The notes under the pieces were generated by a model that saw nothing but the letters and a program-made list of their open reading frames with translations, was not told the DNA's origin and ran no database searches. The position numbers were made by a program, and so were the translations under genes. From Verrucomicrobiota bacterium (GTDB lineage: Bacteria > Verrucomicrobiota > Verrucomicrobiia > Chthoniobacterales > UBA10450), in NCBI GenBank assembly GCA_003219415.1, contig QHOS01000030.1:1-62813 (forward strand): a stretch of DNA of 62,813 nt. The letters are read 5' to 3'. This document shows positions 1-9,539 of this stretch, piece by piece. Within the stretch, counting starts at the first letter, position 1, and each line of letters begins with the position of its first letter.

Positions 1-1
1 G

Positions 2-52
2 GCTGCAACCGACAAGAAGTTGAAGCGCACTCTCGAAATGTTAAATGTTTAG
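2..52 (+). CDS. C-terminal tail of an unidentified protein cut by the window edge
   Basis: The reading frame is open from base 2 to a TAG at 50-52 and encodes about 16 mostly Lys/Leu/Thr-rich residues. The stretch is too short to recognise. A second short frame without a start runs from 53 to a TAA at 164-166 and encodes a Pro-rich tail. Either could be the end of a gene that begins before the window. Confidence 0.2.
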   Translation, partial: AATDKKLKRTLEMLNV

Positions 53-416
53 ATACGACCCCAATTCCTCACGGGTCCAGATGGCAAGCAAAGCACCACT
101 ACGATTGTTCGGCCAGCGAAACCGGAGGAAATTCCACCGGACCTGCCACCAATCCAGCCGAAGTAAGGATGATTCCGCGAAATTTGCTTCCAGACTATGA
201 CGGTTGGAGAACGGATTATACGGGGGAATCGTTAACTCTACCGCAATACATCACTTCGTTGATACAAACCAACGCGTACAACGCTTCGCTCGTGCTTGCG
301 TTCACCACTCTCGCAGCGCCTGAACTTCGACGCCATGGAGATTACGTACTGTGGTAACAGAAAACAAAGGTTTTTCATCTTCCCGGCTTCGATTTCCACT
401 ACATTTTCGCAGACCA

Positions 417-473
417 GCATTCACCGGAGCCTAGACCTATTAGAAAGGCCCCCGCCCCCGGGGACGGGTCACC
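417..473 (+). repeat. GC-rich direct repeat, copy 1
   Basis: About 57 bases starting GCATTCACCGGAGCCTAGAC and continuing through a C-rich run to GGTCACCC recur at 1112-1168 with only one or two differences. The identity stops abruptly on both sides. A shorter related G-rich run plus ACCGGTCACCCCT lies near 51345-51376. Confidence 0.8.
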
Positions 474-1111
474 CGTCAAGCATCGGGGAACAAACTCGAA
501 GTGACTGGTATTGCTTCACGAGGGCAGGAGCATCAGCCGAATCGCAGCGCGATGGCAGAATTGGCAGTCTCTAGCACACTCACAGCGAACGGCAAAGCAT
601 CGGACTACTTGGTTTGTGTACCATGTGAAAGCGGAGCGACCTTGACCACCTAACAGCCGGAGAAGCGGACTCTAAGTTTAGGGGCTTTGCGGCCCGGCGT
701 GGCTTGCCTCTGTAGTGGGAACGCCTACGCGCCCCGCCAGCGTGCCCGAATGACTTACTAGGTGTCTGTTATCAGCCAGCGTCCGTCGCGCTCTGCCTTG
801 CCTCGATGTGGTCGGGCGCTGGCGTGTGTACAGTCGGGGTTGCGAAGCGTCCAAGGCGATTTTGAACACAAAAAAAGGCACTATTCGCCAAGTGATCGCC
901 AAGTTTCGCGTGCGACGCGGGGTGAGCAGCGGTTACACAAACCTTCGTCTAACAGTTGGGAGCTAATTTGGACGGGGTTGGACGAACGGTTACATGATGA
1001 AGCGTATGATTACAAAATTTGTAATGTGCTGCCAGCAAGCATGTTCAAAAGTGAACACCGCATCGATTGGACGAACACCGACCGATTTCACGCGGAGGAC
1101 CTTTAACCCAT

Positions 1112-1168
1112 GCATTCACCGGAGCCTAGACCTATTAGAAAGGCCCCCGCCCCCGGGACCGGTCACCC
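1112..1168 (+). repeat. GC-rich direct repeat, copy 2
   Basis: Second copy of the repeat at 417-473, in the same orientation and about 695 bp away. The 3' end reads GACCGGTCACCCCT, which is closer to the 51.3 kb fragment than copy 1 is. It has no coding signal of its own. Confidence 0.8.
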
Positions 1169-1282
1169 CTGGCATTCGCGCACGCAACCGGGTCTTTTGA
1201 AATGCGCATCGAAAGTCCCCTCTCAAATCGGCAGTGGAAACACGAGGGAAAGGGAGTCGAGAAAACGATGCATCCAAAATAG

Positions 1283-1633
1283 TTGTATTTGATTACGGCG
1301 AACTTCGGAGTGCGTTTGTTAGAACGGATCAGAGATGTCCCAATACAATCGGACGAAAAGTGTAATGAATTTCATGAAATGGTAGACATTCATTTGAGCG
1401 CGCAAAAAGCATCGCAGGCGGCGCTTGAAAATTTCCGGATAGAATTACGCGAAAACGGCGAAAAAGCGCAAGAAGTCGATCAAGCGGCAAAGTGCGTGCT
1501 GCGTTGCCGACCCGCCAGACTTAGGATTGCGAAATCATTGATTTCAGAGCGTCGCTTTTCATTTCAAAGCGAACGCGCTTCACGAATGGAAAACAGGTTT
1601 TTCGTACGAAATCGTTGCGGTCGCGAAGGGTGA
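1283..1633 (+). CDS. Possible small helical protein, unrecognised
   Basis: This is a 116-residue frame with a TTG-type start. The middle part, about residues 25-70, is rich in Glu, Lys, Gln and Ala and looks helical. The C-terminal third is Arg/Ser-rich and looks like out-of-frame translation. There is no recognisable domain or clear ribosome binding site. It may be a fragment of an older gene, and nothing nearby suggests a function. Confidence 0.25.
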   Translation: MYLITANFGVRLLERIRDVPIQSDEKCNEFHEMVDIHLSAQKASQAALENFRIELRENGEKAQEVDQAAKCVLRCRPARLRIAKSLISERRFSFQSERASRMENRFFVRNRCGREG

Positions 1634-1648
1634 GTAGAACGCGCCTCG

Positions 1649-1672
1649 TTCTAGCACAAATTCTAGCACAAA
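1649..1672 (-). repeat. Tandem 12-mer motif, copy 1
   Basis: On the minus strand the unit TTTGTGCTAGAA occurs twice head to tail. The same tandem design, consensus TGTRCWAGRATT, recurs at 2559-2580, 13957-13978, 36361-36382 and 41371-41392, always in relic DNA. The surrounding 1634-2101 holds no gene I can support. Confidence 0.65.
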
Positions 1673-2101
1673 CGCGCCAGACTTCCCTTTGTTTGCGCGC
1701 GATTAAAGCGTGAGTGGGGCGCAGTTCAAGAGAGGCTTCGGAACCCGTGTATGGTGCGAGTTTTTTCTATCAAAAAAATTTTCGGCGCCCCAAAATTCGT
1801 TAGGCACAAAATCGTAAGCCTGCCATGGGCGCGGTCTGACCCGTTACCGAATACGCTACCAATCTTACTGGCCGATTCTGACCTGCGGAGTCCCTGTAAA
1901 TGCAACGTGGGATGAATGTTTCAATGCCCGTTGTTCGAAGCACGCTTTTTCGAGATGTTCGGCTAAGAGTGTCTTCTCTCGTGGGAACAACTGACTCTTA
2001 ACTACGATCATCGCTGGGTAATTAGCCCGATGCTACCGAATACGCTACCAAAATGTCGCATGGAGGGAACGCGAGGCTACGCCAAGTGCCGAACGGAGCC
2101 A

Positions 2102-2423
2102 TCACGGGCGGGTGCCAGGAATGCTCTGACTTTTCCGCAGTTTTCTTTGCGTTTCTTTCTTTGAGCGTGCGTCGGACAAATTTGAAACGCTTCCGGCGAA
2201 TTCATCTGAGGCTAACCTCCTGTTAAATTCGGCTACGTCTACAGCCAAGATGTATCGTCTGTTTGTGATTAAATGTGTCCGCAGCCATCCGCGCTTTTCG
2301 TAGCGCCAATGCCGATATTTTGGATAAACCTGTAATTTCACAAAAGCGGTGTAACGACATTGGTGGAATGTACTCAGGCGGAATGGTCTTTTGTGCGTTA
2401 GCAGAGGAATGCTGTGAGTTCAT
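2102..2423 (-). pseudogene. Frameshifted excisionase-like (helix-turn-helix) gene
   Basis: Two overlapping minus-strand frames make one small protein. The upstream frame gives MSLHRFCEITGLSKISALAL, a typical start of a MerR/excisionase-type winged helix. The downstream frame continues RGWLRTHLITNRRYILAVDV and then AEFNRRLASDEFAG, which fits the wing and the DNA-binding tail that usually ends Exc/AlpA-like proteins. The frames join near 2300, so one frameshift separates them. Such proteins normally sit beside an integrase; none is left here. It is most likely a remnant of a mobile element. A second, intact excisionase-like gene lies at 57321-57581 but is not closely similar. Confidence 0.5.
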
Positions 2424-2558
2424 GTCAGCACGGTACAGACGTTAAGAACTTAAAATTGAAGCTTTTGCGCTTATCAAATCTCGTCCAGTTTACCTAGGTA
2501 AATCGCCCCAGTTTGCGAATTTTTTCTGTTTGTCAGAGCGCGAGCAGAAATGGGCTCG

Positions 2559-2580
2559 TTCTTGCACAAATTCTTGCACA
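2559..2580 (-). repeat. Tandem 12-mer motif, copy 2
   Basis: On the minus strand two head-to-tail TGTGCAAGAATT-like units are followed by CGAGCCCATTTCTGCTCG. It belongs to the five-member set described at 1649-1672. The stretch 2424-2763 around it contains no supported gene. Confidence 0.65.
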
Positions 2581-2763
2581 GTTTTCGCCGCAGCTGCCGG
2601 AGTCGCGCGTTTGCTCGTGTAACAATTTGGTCGGTTTGTAAAACTCCCGTGATTCGACAGAACTCTGGCGAGTGCAAACTTTCCGATGGCCCAATAGTAT
2701 TAGAAAGCCGCCCAGTTATGTTTACCGATTTCGCGAAAATCGACATTCGCAGTGCCGATAATG

Positions 2764-3928
2764 CTATCGAACTTTTTCGAGAATTCCTTTTCCTGACGTC
2801 TTGGACGCAGATTTTCCTGTCACACTTACCTGGGTTGTCGAATAGGCTGCTGTGCTGCCATCCTCGTTGACCGTTAAGCTCGCCTGCACTTGCACGCTCG
2901 TGCTTCGGCCAAGTTTATAGGAGCGTTTATAGATTAATGTCCGGTTCTGACGAGAGACCGAGCCGCTGCTCATGTTACTCCAGTGTGTTTCCGATGGGTC
3001 GATGTTCAGCTCGATCTGCGAATCCCATGTGCTTTGCGGCCCGACACTGTGAATGGTTCCCCGCCATGTGCCTGCAAACAATTTTTGTGTGCGTGATGCG
3101 GGGGCAGTCTTCAAGGGTTGTCGCCAAATTGAATTGCCTAAAGTCATATTTGCCAAAGTGACTTCCGGTGTACTCGTGGTCGCTGCCACTGGGGTTGCTG
3201 CCGGCGTGGTTTCAGCTACGGGCTTGAATCCGGCATCGTTCGGGTTTCTGAAAATGCGCCGTAACAAACCAACTGGTTCCGAGAACCGCCAAACCCAGGA
3301 TGCCAGCGCTGCTTAGGACTAACGCTGAGTTTGCAACGCGCTTTCTGCGGGTCCGCCGAATTTTTTCAGGCAACTGCGGATTGCCAGCTTCCGAATTATA
3401 GAGGTTGACCAGCTCAACCCGGAGACCGTGTTTAACCTCGCATTGCCCCAGGTCATGCAAACAAGGTCGCCAACGCTCGTCGTGCTCGAGATCTTCAGCT
3501 ACATGCTTCGAAAGCAAGATGTGGCCAGCGTCTCCGCAATCCATGATGCGCTGGGCGATGTTAATTCCGGCGCCGGTTACGTTCATGCGATTGTTCACAT
3601 CCATGACTTCATTCAGGAGGCCGCTATGGATTCCCATTCGGATAGGGATTGGCGGCGTCTCCTTCTTTAGTGCCTGGCTAAGTTCTAATGCGCATCGCAC
3701 GGGAGATTCAGGGCTATCGCGAAAAACCAGCGCCATCCCATCCCCGGTTGCGACCCGCAGCAGTTTGTTTTTCTTGCTGGCCAGGCGGACCTGCTCCGTT
3801 CCCTGTACAAGCTCATTCAATCGGCGAACCACTCTCGTTTGGTCGTTAACGAGCAGTTTCGAATATCCCACCACGTCGATGAACAGGACGTGGCCGATTC
3901 GGAATCTGGGGGTCAGGTTCGTTGGCAT
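2764..3928 (-). pseudogene. Membrane cyclase-like protein, split by a frameshift
   Basis: The first frame (3928 to 3212) encodes a class III nucleotide cyclase homology domain with FIDVVGYSKLL (metal Asp), TGDGMALVF (second metal Asp) and GAGINIAQR (Asn and Arg of the transition-state site), then one transmembrane helix at about residues 205-227. It stops just after the helix. A second frame (3267 to 2764) continues with a Thr/Pro/Ala-rich linker and a beta-rich domain beginning FAGTWRGTIHSVG, plausibly periplasmic and lipocalin-like. The frames overlap by about 56 bp and differ by one base in phase. Unlike its paralogs at 11, 21 and 33 kb it has no TolB or TPR part. A sequencing error, a true mutation, or re-initiation at a TTG near 3267 are all possible. 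Confidence 0.65.
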
Positions 3929-4128
3929 ACGGAAGCTCTAGCCGACTCGGACGCGCGCCGGTTTCCTTTGCAGGAGCTTGTGCAGTTCCACAATTTATCT
4001 AGCCGCCTGATTGCAACTGATGTTGGCAGCTAGTGCAAGACCAAATTACAGCTTTCGCGAAAAAAATCTGAGTCGGATCGGCAAACTTAGTTTCGCCGTT
4101 CCCGTAGAAAGAAGTGGAGGTGCAATTC

Positions 4129-5052
4129 ATGAGAGCGTTTATTTGTATTTGTGTTTCCCTGACGTTGATCGCGCCACAACTCGCCTTGGCGGGTAAACAA
4201 AAATCGGGAGGCGGCAGCAAGCCGGCAGCGCATCCTAGTGGCGGTGGCGGCTCCCGAGCAGCAGCGCATCCTGGTGGCGGGTTCCCGCATTCAAGTGCAG
4301 GAGCACCACATGCCAGTGGGAGCGGAATGTCCACTCGCGCAGGCATGGGACAGCAGCACAATTTCAGCAACAACAATGCTCAGTCCGCAGGACACGCCGC
4401 TCACACGCAACATGGGTTAAGCGCAGGTCAATCTAGCGGTCAACACGGTTTAAACGCACATCAGCAGAGCGGCCAACACGGTCTTAATTCGCACCATCAG
4501 GCTGCCGCTCACGTGAACGCCCCTACTCAAGCCAGCCGCCAAAATAATCGCGCGGCCAAACTGTCGGCCACTCATCCGGTTAACAATCGCCTTGCTGTCC
4601 ATAGTCAGCCGGCCGCTCATTGGCGAAGCGGGTTACGCTACCGGAATACGCATGCGTTGTACGCGGGATACCATCGTGTCTGGCACGATCGCGGGTACTG
4701 GCGCTCCCATTACAGCACCGTCGCCTATGTAGGTGGGCCATATTGGGGCGGTAATTGGTATTGGGACGGCGGCTACTGGTTTCCAGCGTGGGGTTACGAT
4801 CCTGCGTTTGTCGGCTACCTCTATGACGGCCCGATCTTTGCCTATAACAATCTGCCGCCTGATGAAGTAGTTATAAATATTCAGGAAGCGCTGCAGGATC
4901 AAGGCTATTACACCGGAAACATTGATGGGCAGTTTGGCGACCAGACGCGAGATGCTCTGGGAGCCTACCAGCGTGATCACGAGCTCGAAATCACGGCAGC
5001 TATAGACGAGCCGACGGTACAATCACTGGGCCTCGTCACAGAGGAGAGCTGA
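4129..5052 (+). CDS. Secreted Gly/His-rich protein with C-terminal peptidoglycan-binding domain
   Basis: The start is placed at ATG 4129 because GGAGG lies 8 bases upstream and the product then begins with a clean signal peptide (MRAFICICVSLTLIAPQLAL). A low-complexity region rich in Gly, Ser, His, Gln and Ala follows, then an aromatic Tyr/Trp/Gly segment. The last 65 residues contain a PG_binding_1-type domain (INIQEALQDQGYYTGNIDGQ, then DQTRDALGAYQ). The product is probably exported and holds on to the cell wall. It stands head to head with the broken cyclase gene and is followed 23 bp later by another envelope gene, so the two may be co-transcribed. The family of the N-terminal part is not known to me. 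Confidence 0.8.
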   Translation: MRAFICICVSLTLIAPQLALAGKQKSGGGSKPAAHPSGGGGSRAAAHPGGGFPHSSAGAPHASGSGMSTRAGMGQQHNFSNNNAQSAGHAAHTQHGLSAGQSSGQHGLNAHQQSGQHGLNSHHQAAAHVNAPTQASRQNNRAAKLSATHPVNNRLAVHSQPAAHWRSGLRYRNTHALYAGYHRVWHDRGYWRSHYSTVAYVGGPYWGGNWYWDGGYWFPAWGYDPAFVGYLYDGPIFAYNNLPPDEVVINIQEALQDQGYYTGNIDGQFGDQTRDALGAYQRDHELEITAAIDEPTVQSLGLVTEES

Positions 5053-5075
5053 GCTATGCCGGCCGCAATCGCTTC

Positions 5076-6323
5076 ATGTCTCGTCGCGCATTAACTCTAG
5101 TCGTGGTTTTCCTTGGCGTTCTCCTGGCCGGCAATATCGTTGTCCTTAGTGTTTGGCTTCCGAGTTGGAAAGGCCGCGCTGGCAATTTGCAATCCGCGAA
5201 CCGGACAATTGTCTCCTCGCCAGCAACGCCATCACAACCAAACAAGACGCCGCCTGCTTCTGCTGTACCGGTGGCGCCCTCCTCGGAGGATTTGGTGCTG
5301 GAACGTCAATTCACGTCACCAAGTGGCAATCTTCAGATGAAATATCTTCGCGATCGCAAGACGAAAATCCGACGGATTGCGGTAGAAGACGCACATCGGC
5401 CTGGTGCCGCTACCGTTTTGTGTGAGTCGAAACAGCCTGCCTGGGCACTCATCTCGCCGGACGATCAATGGATTGCAGTGAACCAGCGCCAGGGAGCAGG
5501 CGGCGGCGTTCGGCTCTACCGGCGCAGCAGCACTTCTTCGGTTCAGTATGACCCGGGTGAGGGTACAGGCCAGCAAAATTCCCAACTGCAGGAGATGATC
5601 TGGCAAAGTTATTTGCGCACCATGCATGCAGATCCTGGCACGCCGCGCCATGGCGCTACTATCGACGCGACCGGCTGGGAGAACGATTCCCGAAAAGTGG
5701 ATGTTGCAGTGCTTTTCCTAGCTACACCTGGCAATCCGGATGTGCCTGAGCCATGGAGGTGCACGTACGACGTCGCCTCGAAGCAAATCGAGCCGTCTCC
5801 AGACCAACCAGCCTCGACAGAAGTGGCCGATAATTTCCCGATCGAGCAAGCCAGCGAGCAATCAGATGCCGTTGCACATAATGGGCAAAATTCGGAGACT
5901 GCAAACACTGAAGACAACGAATTTCCCGGTGAAAGATTTCCCGCGACTCGCCTGGACGAATTGACCATGAGCGATGTAAGCGAATCGAGCTTAAGCGACA
6001 TCACCTATGCCATTAACGAGATGTTTGCGCGGCACGGTGCCGAATTCAAGGACAAGAAGGTTACTAAACAATTCGAGCAATTTTCGTGGTACAATCCGCG
6101 TTCCGGGCTGAGCTCTGACGAAATTGAAACTGAGTTCAGCGACTTGGAGAAACAGAACCTCAAAGTGCTTGGTCGCTGTCGTGACGCCAAGCTTGCGACC
6201 GCAAAGCACAAGTCACGGCCCGTTCGCGCACAACCGGTGCAAGAAGAATCCACCGGCGAAAAAATCTTGCGCGGCTTACGGACGTGGCAAGACTTCGGTG
6301 GTCCGATGCCCCCGCATCCCTGA
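5076..6323 (+). CDS. Membrane-anchored protein with C-terminal YARHG-like domain
   Basis: The protein has 415 residues. An N-terminal helix (ALTLVVVFLGVLLAGNIVVL) is a signal anchor, and a Pro/Ala/Ser linker follows. The central region resembles the single beta-propeller-like blade (SPDDQWIAVNQRQG) seen in several proteins of this cluster. Residues about 290-370 match the YARHG domain pattern: INEMFARHGAEF, a WYNPRSG segment, then an acidic region ending in a helix. YARHG domains are extracellular modules of unknown function. The gene starts 23 bp after the peptidoglycan-binding gene and the next gene starts 26 bp after it, suggesting one envelope operon on the plus strand. Confidence 0.75.
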   Translation: MSRRALTLVVVFLGVLLAGNIVVLSVWLPSWKGRAGNLQSANRTIVSSPATPSQPNKTPPASAVPVAPSSEDLVLERQFTSPSGNLQMKYLRDRKTKIRRIAVEDAHRPGAATVLCESKQPAWALISPDDQWIAVNQRQGAGGGVRLYRRSSTSSVQYDPGEGTGQQNSQLQEMIWQSYLRTMHADPGTPRHGATIDATGWENDSRKVDVAVLFLATPGNPDVPEPWRCTYDVASKQIEPSPDQPASTEVADNFPIEQASEQSDAVAHNGQNSETANTEDNEFPGERFPATRLDELTMSDVSESSLSDITYAINEMFARHGAEFKDKKVTKQFEQFSWYNPRSGLSSDEIETEFSDLEKQNLKVLGRCRDAKLATAKHKSRPVRAQPVQEESTGEKILRGLRTWQDFGGPMPPHP

Positions 6324-6349
6324 GAATTTGGTCTTGGGTTTCCGAGGCC

Positions 6350-8473
6350 ATGAACAGCAAACGAATCGCAGCCGCACGATCTCGAGTTTATATTATCGTG
6401 ACGGCCATCGCGGCCTTACTGGGCACGGTTTCGGCGACCGGCTTAATACCCGAGTACACGGCCGCGGAAGCGAAAAAGCACATCGGCGAGAGGAGTACGA
6501 TCGTTGGGAAGGTAAGTTGCATCGACCACGGGAGGCGGCACACCGACGTGCTGATCGGCGGCTGTGATCTGCGAAAGGCGCTGTTATGGATTGTTGTACC
6601 TCTCGACGCTTCGGGACCCGAGTTGGATCCCGAAACAGTTCGGGGCGTGCAAATCGCGGTAACCGGAAAAATCGAATTGGCCGCAGGGACGCCGCAGATA
6701 ACGATCAAGTCGACCACACAAATCGTGCCCCGCACGGCTTTGCGAACTAACTATATCGGTCGCGCCTATGATAAAGAACAACAAGGAGACATCGATGGAG
6801 CGATTGCAGATTTGGAACGAGCGATCGAACACCAGCCAGACCGACGAGATGAAGCGTGTGGACACCTAGCTGCGGTGAAGGAAAAACGCGGGGATTGGGC
6901 CGGCGCCCTCGCAGCTTACGATCGGCTCGTTTCGTTCAATCCAAACAACGCAGGTTCTTATTACGCTCGTGCAACCGCGAAAAAACAGCATGGCGATTTT
7001 GAAGCCGCAATGACCGACTTTACCAAGGCGGCCGAGCTTAGACGGAGCGGCGTGAGCTTTGTCGAGATAGGTAACTCTCGCAAGGCTCAGGGCGATGCCG
7101 CCGGAGCGATGGCGGAGTACGATAGAGCTATCGCGATCCTTGATAAGCAAATCAGCGGACGGGAGCCGCCTATCGACCGGTTAGATTTGCTTTACTATCA
7201 GCGCGGCTACACGAAGGAATTGAAAGGCGACCTTGATGGAGCTGTATCGGACTACAACCAAGCGATTACGATCAAACCAACCTATGAAGCGGGTGCCTTC
7301 AGTAGACGTGGTGACATCAAGAAGTCCCGCGGTGACCTCTGGGGAGCCATTGCCGACTACGAACACGCGGTCCAGTACGCTCAACTCGACGAAGACAAGG
7401 AGAAGCTAAAGAAGGCGAAAGCCGAGGCAAATCGCAAACATGAACAATCGTCTAATGAAGGCGAGGCGACTCCCGAATCTATCGCGGAGGCATTTGTCCA
7501 GGCATATTCAGGAGCGGACGTTGATGCGCTGGCCGGCCTTTACGCGGACCGTATCGATTATACGAGTAGCGGTGTGATCAGCAACGCTGCCGTGCGCGCG
7601 CAGGTGGAAAAATATTTCGCGCGCTGGCCGGTGCGCCGCTGGAGTTTGGTTGGACCGGTCAACACAGTCTCATTGGAAACAAAGAAGAAAATGATTTTTT
7701 CGGCAAGCTACGACGTGAGTAACCCGCAGACCAACAAACACACGTCAGGTACCGCAAAAGAGACATTGATAATGGCCACTGATGCGAGCGGCGCCATGAA
7801 GATTGTCTCGCAAAAAGAGCAGACGAGTAAGAAGGGCAGCAGCCAATCTGACGAGGAAACGTCGGGAGACCTGGACTTGAAGGCAGCCAAAGCCGAAGCA
7901 AGCAAAAAACAACCTGTAGCAAATCCGTCACAGACGAATGCGCCTGCCCAAGCTCAGACCGGCTCTCCTGACTGCACATCCGACCCAAAGAGCGTCTGGA
8001 GCGAAGCGTCGCCAGACAAGAGGCTGTTGGCGACGATCCGTTTCGTGCCAAACCCCGACCAGAACTGCCGCGCTTGCGATGAGCTCAAGATTACTGTGTT
8101 CCGGCCCGGGCGAGACGGCAAGCCGGGGCAAATTCTTGCAGCAACTGCCATTCTCGGCTGCTTCCTTCAGTGCGCTCACTGGAGTCCTGACTCACAATTT
8201 TTGTTGTTCACTACGAGCCTTGCTCGCGGAGCGCATGGAGGGTGGCATTATGCGACGTTCGTCTATTGTGCAGGCGACCATAGCTTCAGGGACGACCTTG
8301 AGGATGTGTTCGGAAATGTCCTCGCCCCGGACTTCCACTTTGAGTCACCAGACATTGCGGTGCTGACGGTTTCTGATGATCAGGCTCCCTCGACGCCGGG
8401 GGAGGAATGGCCGTCTAAACAGGTGAAGGTGTCGCTCGGCAAAGTTGTTGATAAATTGGATCGTTTACCCTGA
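6350..8473 (+). CDS. Exported multidomain TPR protein with NTF2-like domain
   Basis: ATG 6350 is preferred over an in-frame start at 6284 because it follows GAGG and begins a signal-anchor sequence (VYIIVTAIAALLGTVSATGL). An OB-fold-like segment follows (HIGERSTIVGKVSCIDHG to about residue 130), then five or six tetratricopeptide repeats (GDIDGAIADLERAIEHQPD is one), then an NTF2/SnoaL-like domain (ESIAEAFVQAYSGADVDALA), and a C-terminal beta-rich region containing HWSPDSQFLLFTTS. It is likely a periplasmic scaffold. It lies 26 bp after the YARHG gene in the same direction. Function beyond protein-protein contacts cannot be told from the sequence. Confidence 0.75.
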   Translation: MNSKRIAAARSRVYIIVTAIAALLGTVSATGLIPEYTAAEAKKHIGERSTIVGKVSCIDHGRRHTDVLIGGCDLRKALLWIVVPLDASGPELDPETVRGVQIAVTGKIELAAGTPQITIKSTTQIVPRTALRTNYIGRAYDKEQQGDIDGAIADLERAIEHQPDRRDEACGHLAAVKEKRGDWAGALAAYDRLVSFNPNNAGSYYARATAKKQHGDFEAAMTDFTKAAELRRSGVSFVEIGNSRKAQGDAAGAMAEYDRAIAILDKQISGREPPIDRLDLLYYQRGYTKELKGDLDGAVSDYNQAITIKPTYEAGAFSRRGDIKKSRGDLWGAIADYEHAVQYAQLDEDKEKLKKAKAEANRKHEQSSNEGEATPESIAEAFVQAYSGADVDALAGLYADRIDYTSSGVISNAAVRAQVEKYFARWPVRRWSLVGPVNTVSLETKKKMIFSASYDVSNPQTNKHTSGTAKETLIMATDASGAMKIVSQKEQTSKKGSSQSDEETSGDLDLKAAKAEASKKQPVANPSQTNAPAQAQTGSPDCTSDPKSVWSEASPDKRLLATIRFVPNPDQNCRACDELKITVFRPGRDGKPGQILAATAILGCFLQCAHWSPDSQFLLFTTSLARGAHGGWHYATFVYCAGDHSFRDDLEDVFGNVLAPDFHFESPDIAVLTVSDDQAPSTPGEEWPSKQVKVSLGKVVDKLDRLP

Positions 8474-8632
8474 AACTATGTATGCTCGGCTACTGGAAAG
8501 TCGATTTCGGATTTGCAATTCTTTCAAACTTTGCCGGAAACCAAATCCGCTTTGCAAATAGTGCCGCACCCACATGAAGCAGGAAAGAACTCAGCCATAA
8601 GCAAGGACGATCCCACTAACCGAAAACGATAT

Positions 8633-8908
8633 ATGAAACTAACGATAACCACCCTAAGTCTCCTCTTATCCCTCACCTGTCTCGCCTCGGCCGGTGAAAA
8701 GATGCCCGATGTCGTGATTAAACAAAAACTGATCGGCTACTGGAAAAGCCCACGGCACGGCTACCAATACACAAGTGACGGCATCATTCACATGCTGGGT
8801 GGCACAACGCCAACCACTGGGACGTGCGCAACGGAGTCTATTACCAACACTACCTCGAGGCCTATGATCTGCAATGAAAACGACGCCGGAGTCGATAACC
8901 ATGATTAA
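8633..8908 (+). pseudogene. Frameshifted member of the GYWKSP secreted family
   Basis: ATG 8633 opens a signal peptide (MKLTITTLSLLLSLTCLASA) followed by KQKLIGYWKSPRHGYQYTSD, the same block found at the C-terminus of the 9540-10457 product and at the start of the 10589 fragment. After residue about 52 the frame turns into Thr-rich nonsense, while the other frame reads NHWDVRNGVYYQHYLEAYDL, matching the WNVKDGKFYWW stretch of the paralog. A single frameshift near 8805-8815 therefore explains it, and the second half of the domain is missing. The next gene starts inside its end. Confidence 0.6.
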
Positions 8909-9422
8909 ATACAAACAAACTATCGTCGGACTCATCATCGCGTTGGTAGCTGGGGCCGCCTTTGCCCAACACACTGAAGAACAGGACCTCGAGGCCGCCA
9001 GGAAGGAATACCAGGCAAGCTCGCACGATGAGCCGGCGCGGTCGAGGTATGTGACCAAGCTGGCGCAAATTCGGGAACGCCAGCTCAAGGAGTATTGGAA
9101 GGGCGAGCAGAGTCCGGAATACGAAAAGGTCGTCGGAGACGTGAACTCGGAACTACAAAAGCATCCCGCTCCGGCGACCGCCGACTCGAAGAAGTTGTCC
9201 CGGCTTCTGGTCGGCAGTTGGCAATCTCCGAGGCGCGTTTATATCTTTCGCGCCAACGGCAAATCGGGCAGCAAGGACAGTTCCGTCTCGAATAGCTGGC
9301 GAATCAAGGGAAACCAGCTGATCGAGGATGGTTCGCGCGGCACCATTATCCTGATCGATCACGATTACTTCATCTACAGCGAAAAGGAGGCGCTACTCTT
9401 TCACCTCCGAGTGAAAGAGTGA
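8901..9422 (+). CDS. Secreted small protein with lipocalin-like GSWQSPR domain
   Basis: ATG 8901 begins a signal peptide (KQTIVGLIIALVAGAAFAQ). A charged helical region of about 70 residues follows, then a beta-rich domain from about residue 105: LLVGSWQSPRRVYIFRANGK, ending with TIILIDHDYFIYSEKEALLF. The pattern (G-x-W-x-S-P, about 12 residues, DG or NG, later W and hydrophobic strands) is shared with the neighbouring genes at 8633, 9540 and 10589, so these are diverged tandem relatives. The fold is probably a small lipocalin-like barrel of unknown ligand. It is the only intact stand-alone copy in the cluster. Confidence 0.65.
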   Translation: MIKYKQTIVGLIIALVAGAAFAQHTEEQDLEAARKEYQASSHDEPARSRYVTKLAQIRERQLKEYWKGEQSPEYEKVVGDVNSELQKHPAPATADSKKLSRLLVGSWQSPRRVYIFRANGKSGSKDSSVSNSWRIKGNQLIEDGSRGTIILIDHDYFIYSEKEALLFHLRVKE

Positions 9423-9539
9423 TTCCTGGCTCTCCGTTTCACGATGAAGCAACATGAAAACGGTTCCCTGAAATACTCCTGCTTCTCTCCATTGTAGTTT
9501 GCGTTGTCGCCGAACAGCCAAACCGAAATTGCATAGCTC

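Larger units (their letters stand above)
167..1282. other. Gene-poor relic region
   Basis: No convincing gene is visible. ORFs here are short, overlap on both strands and match no family I recognise. The region contains two copies of a GC-rich direct repeat, listed separately, and reads like eroded accessory DNA. Confidence 0.5.
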
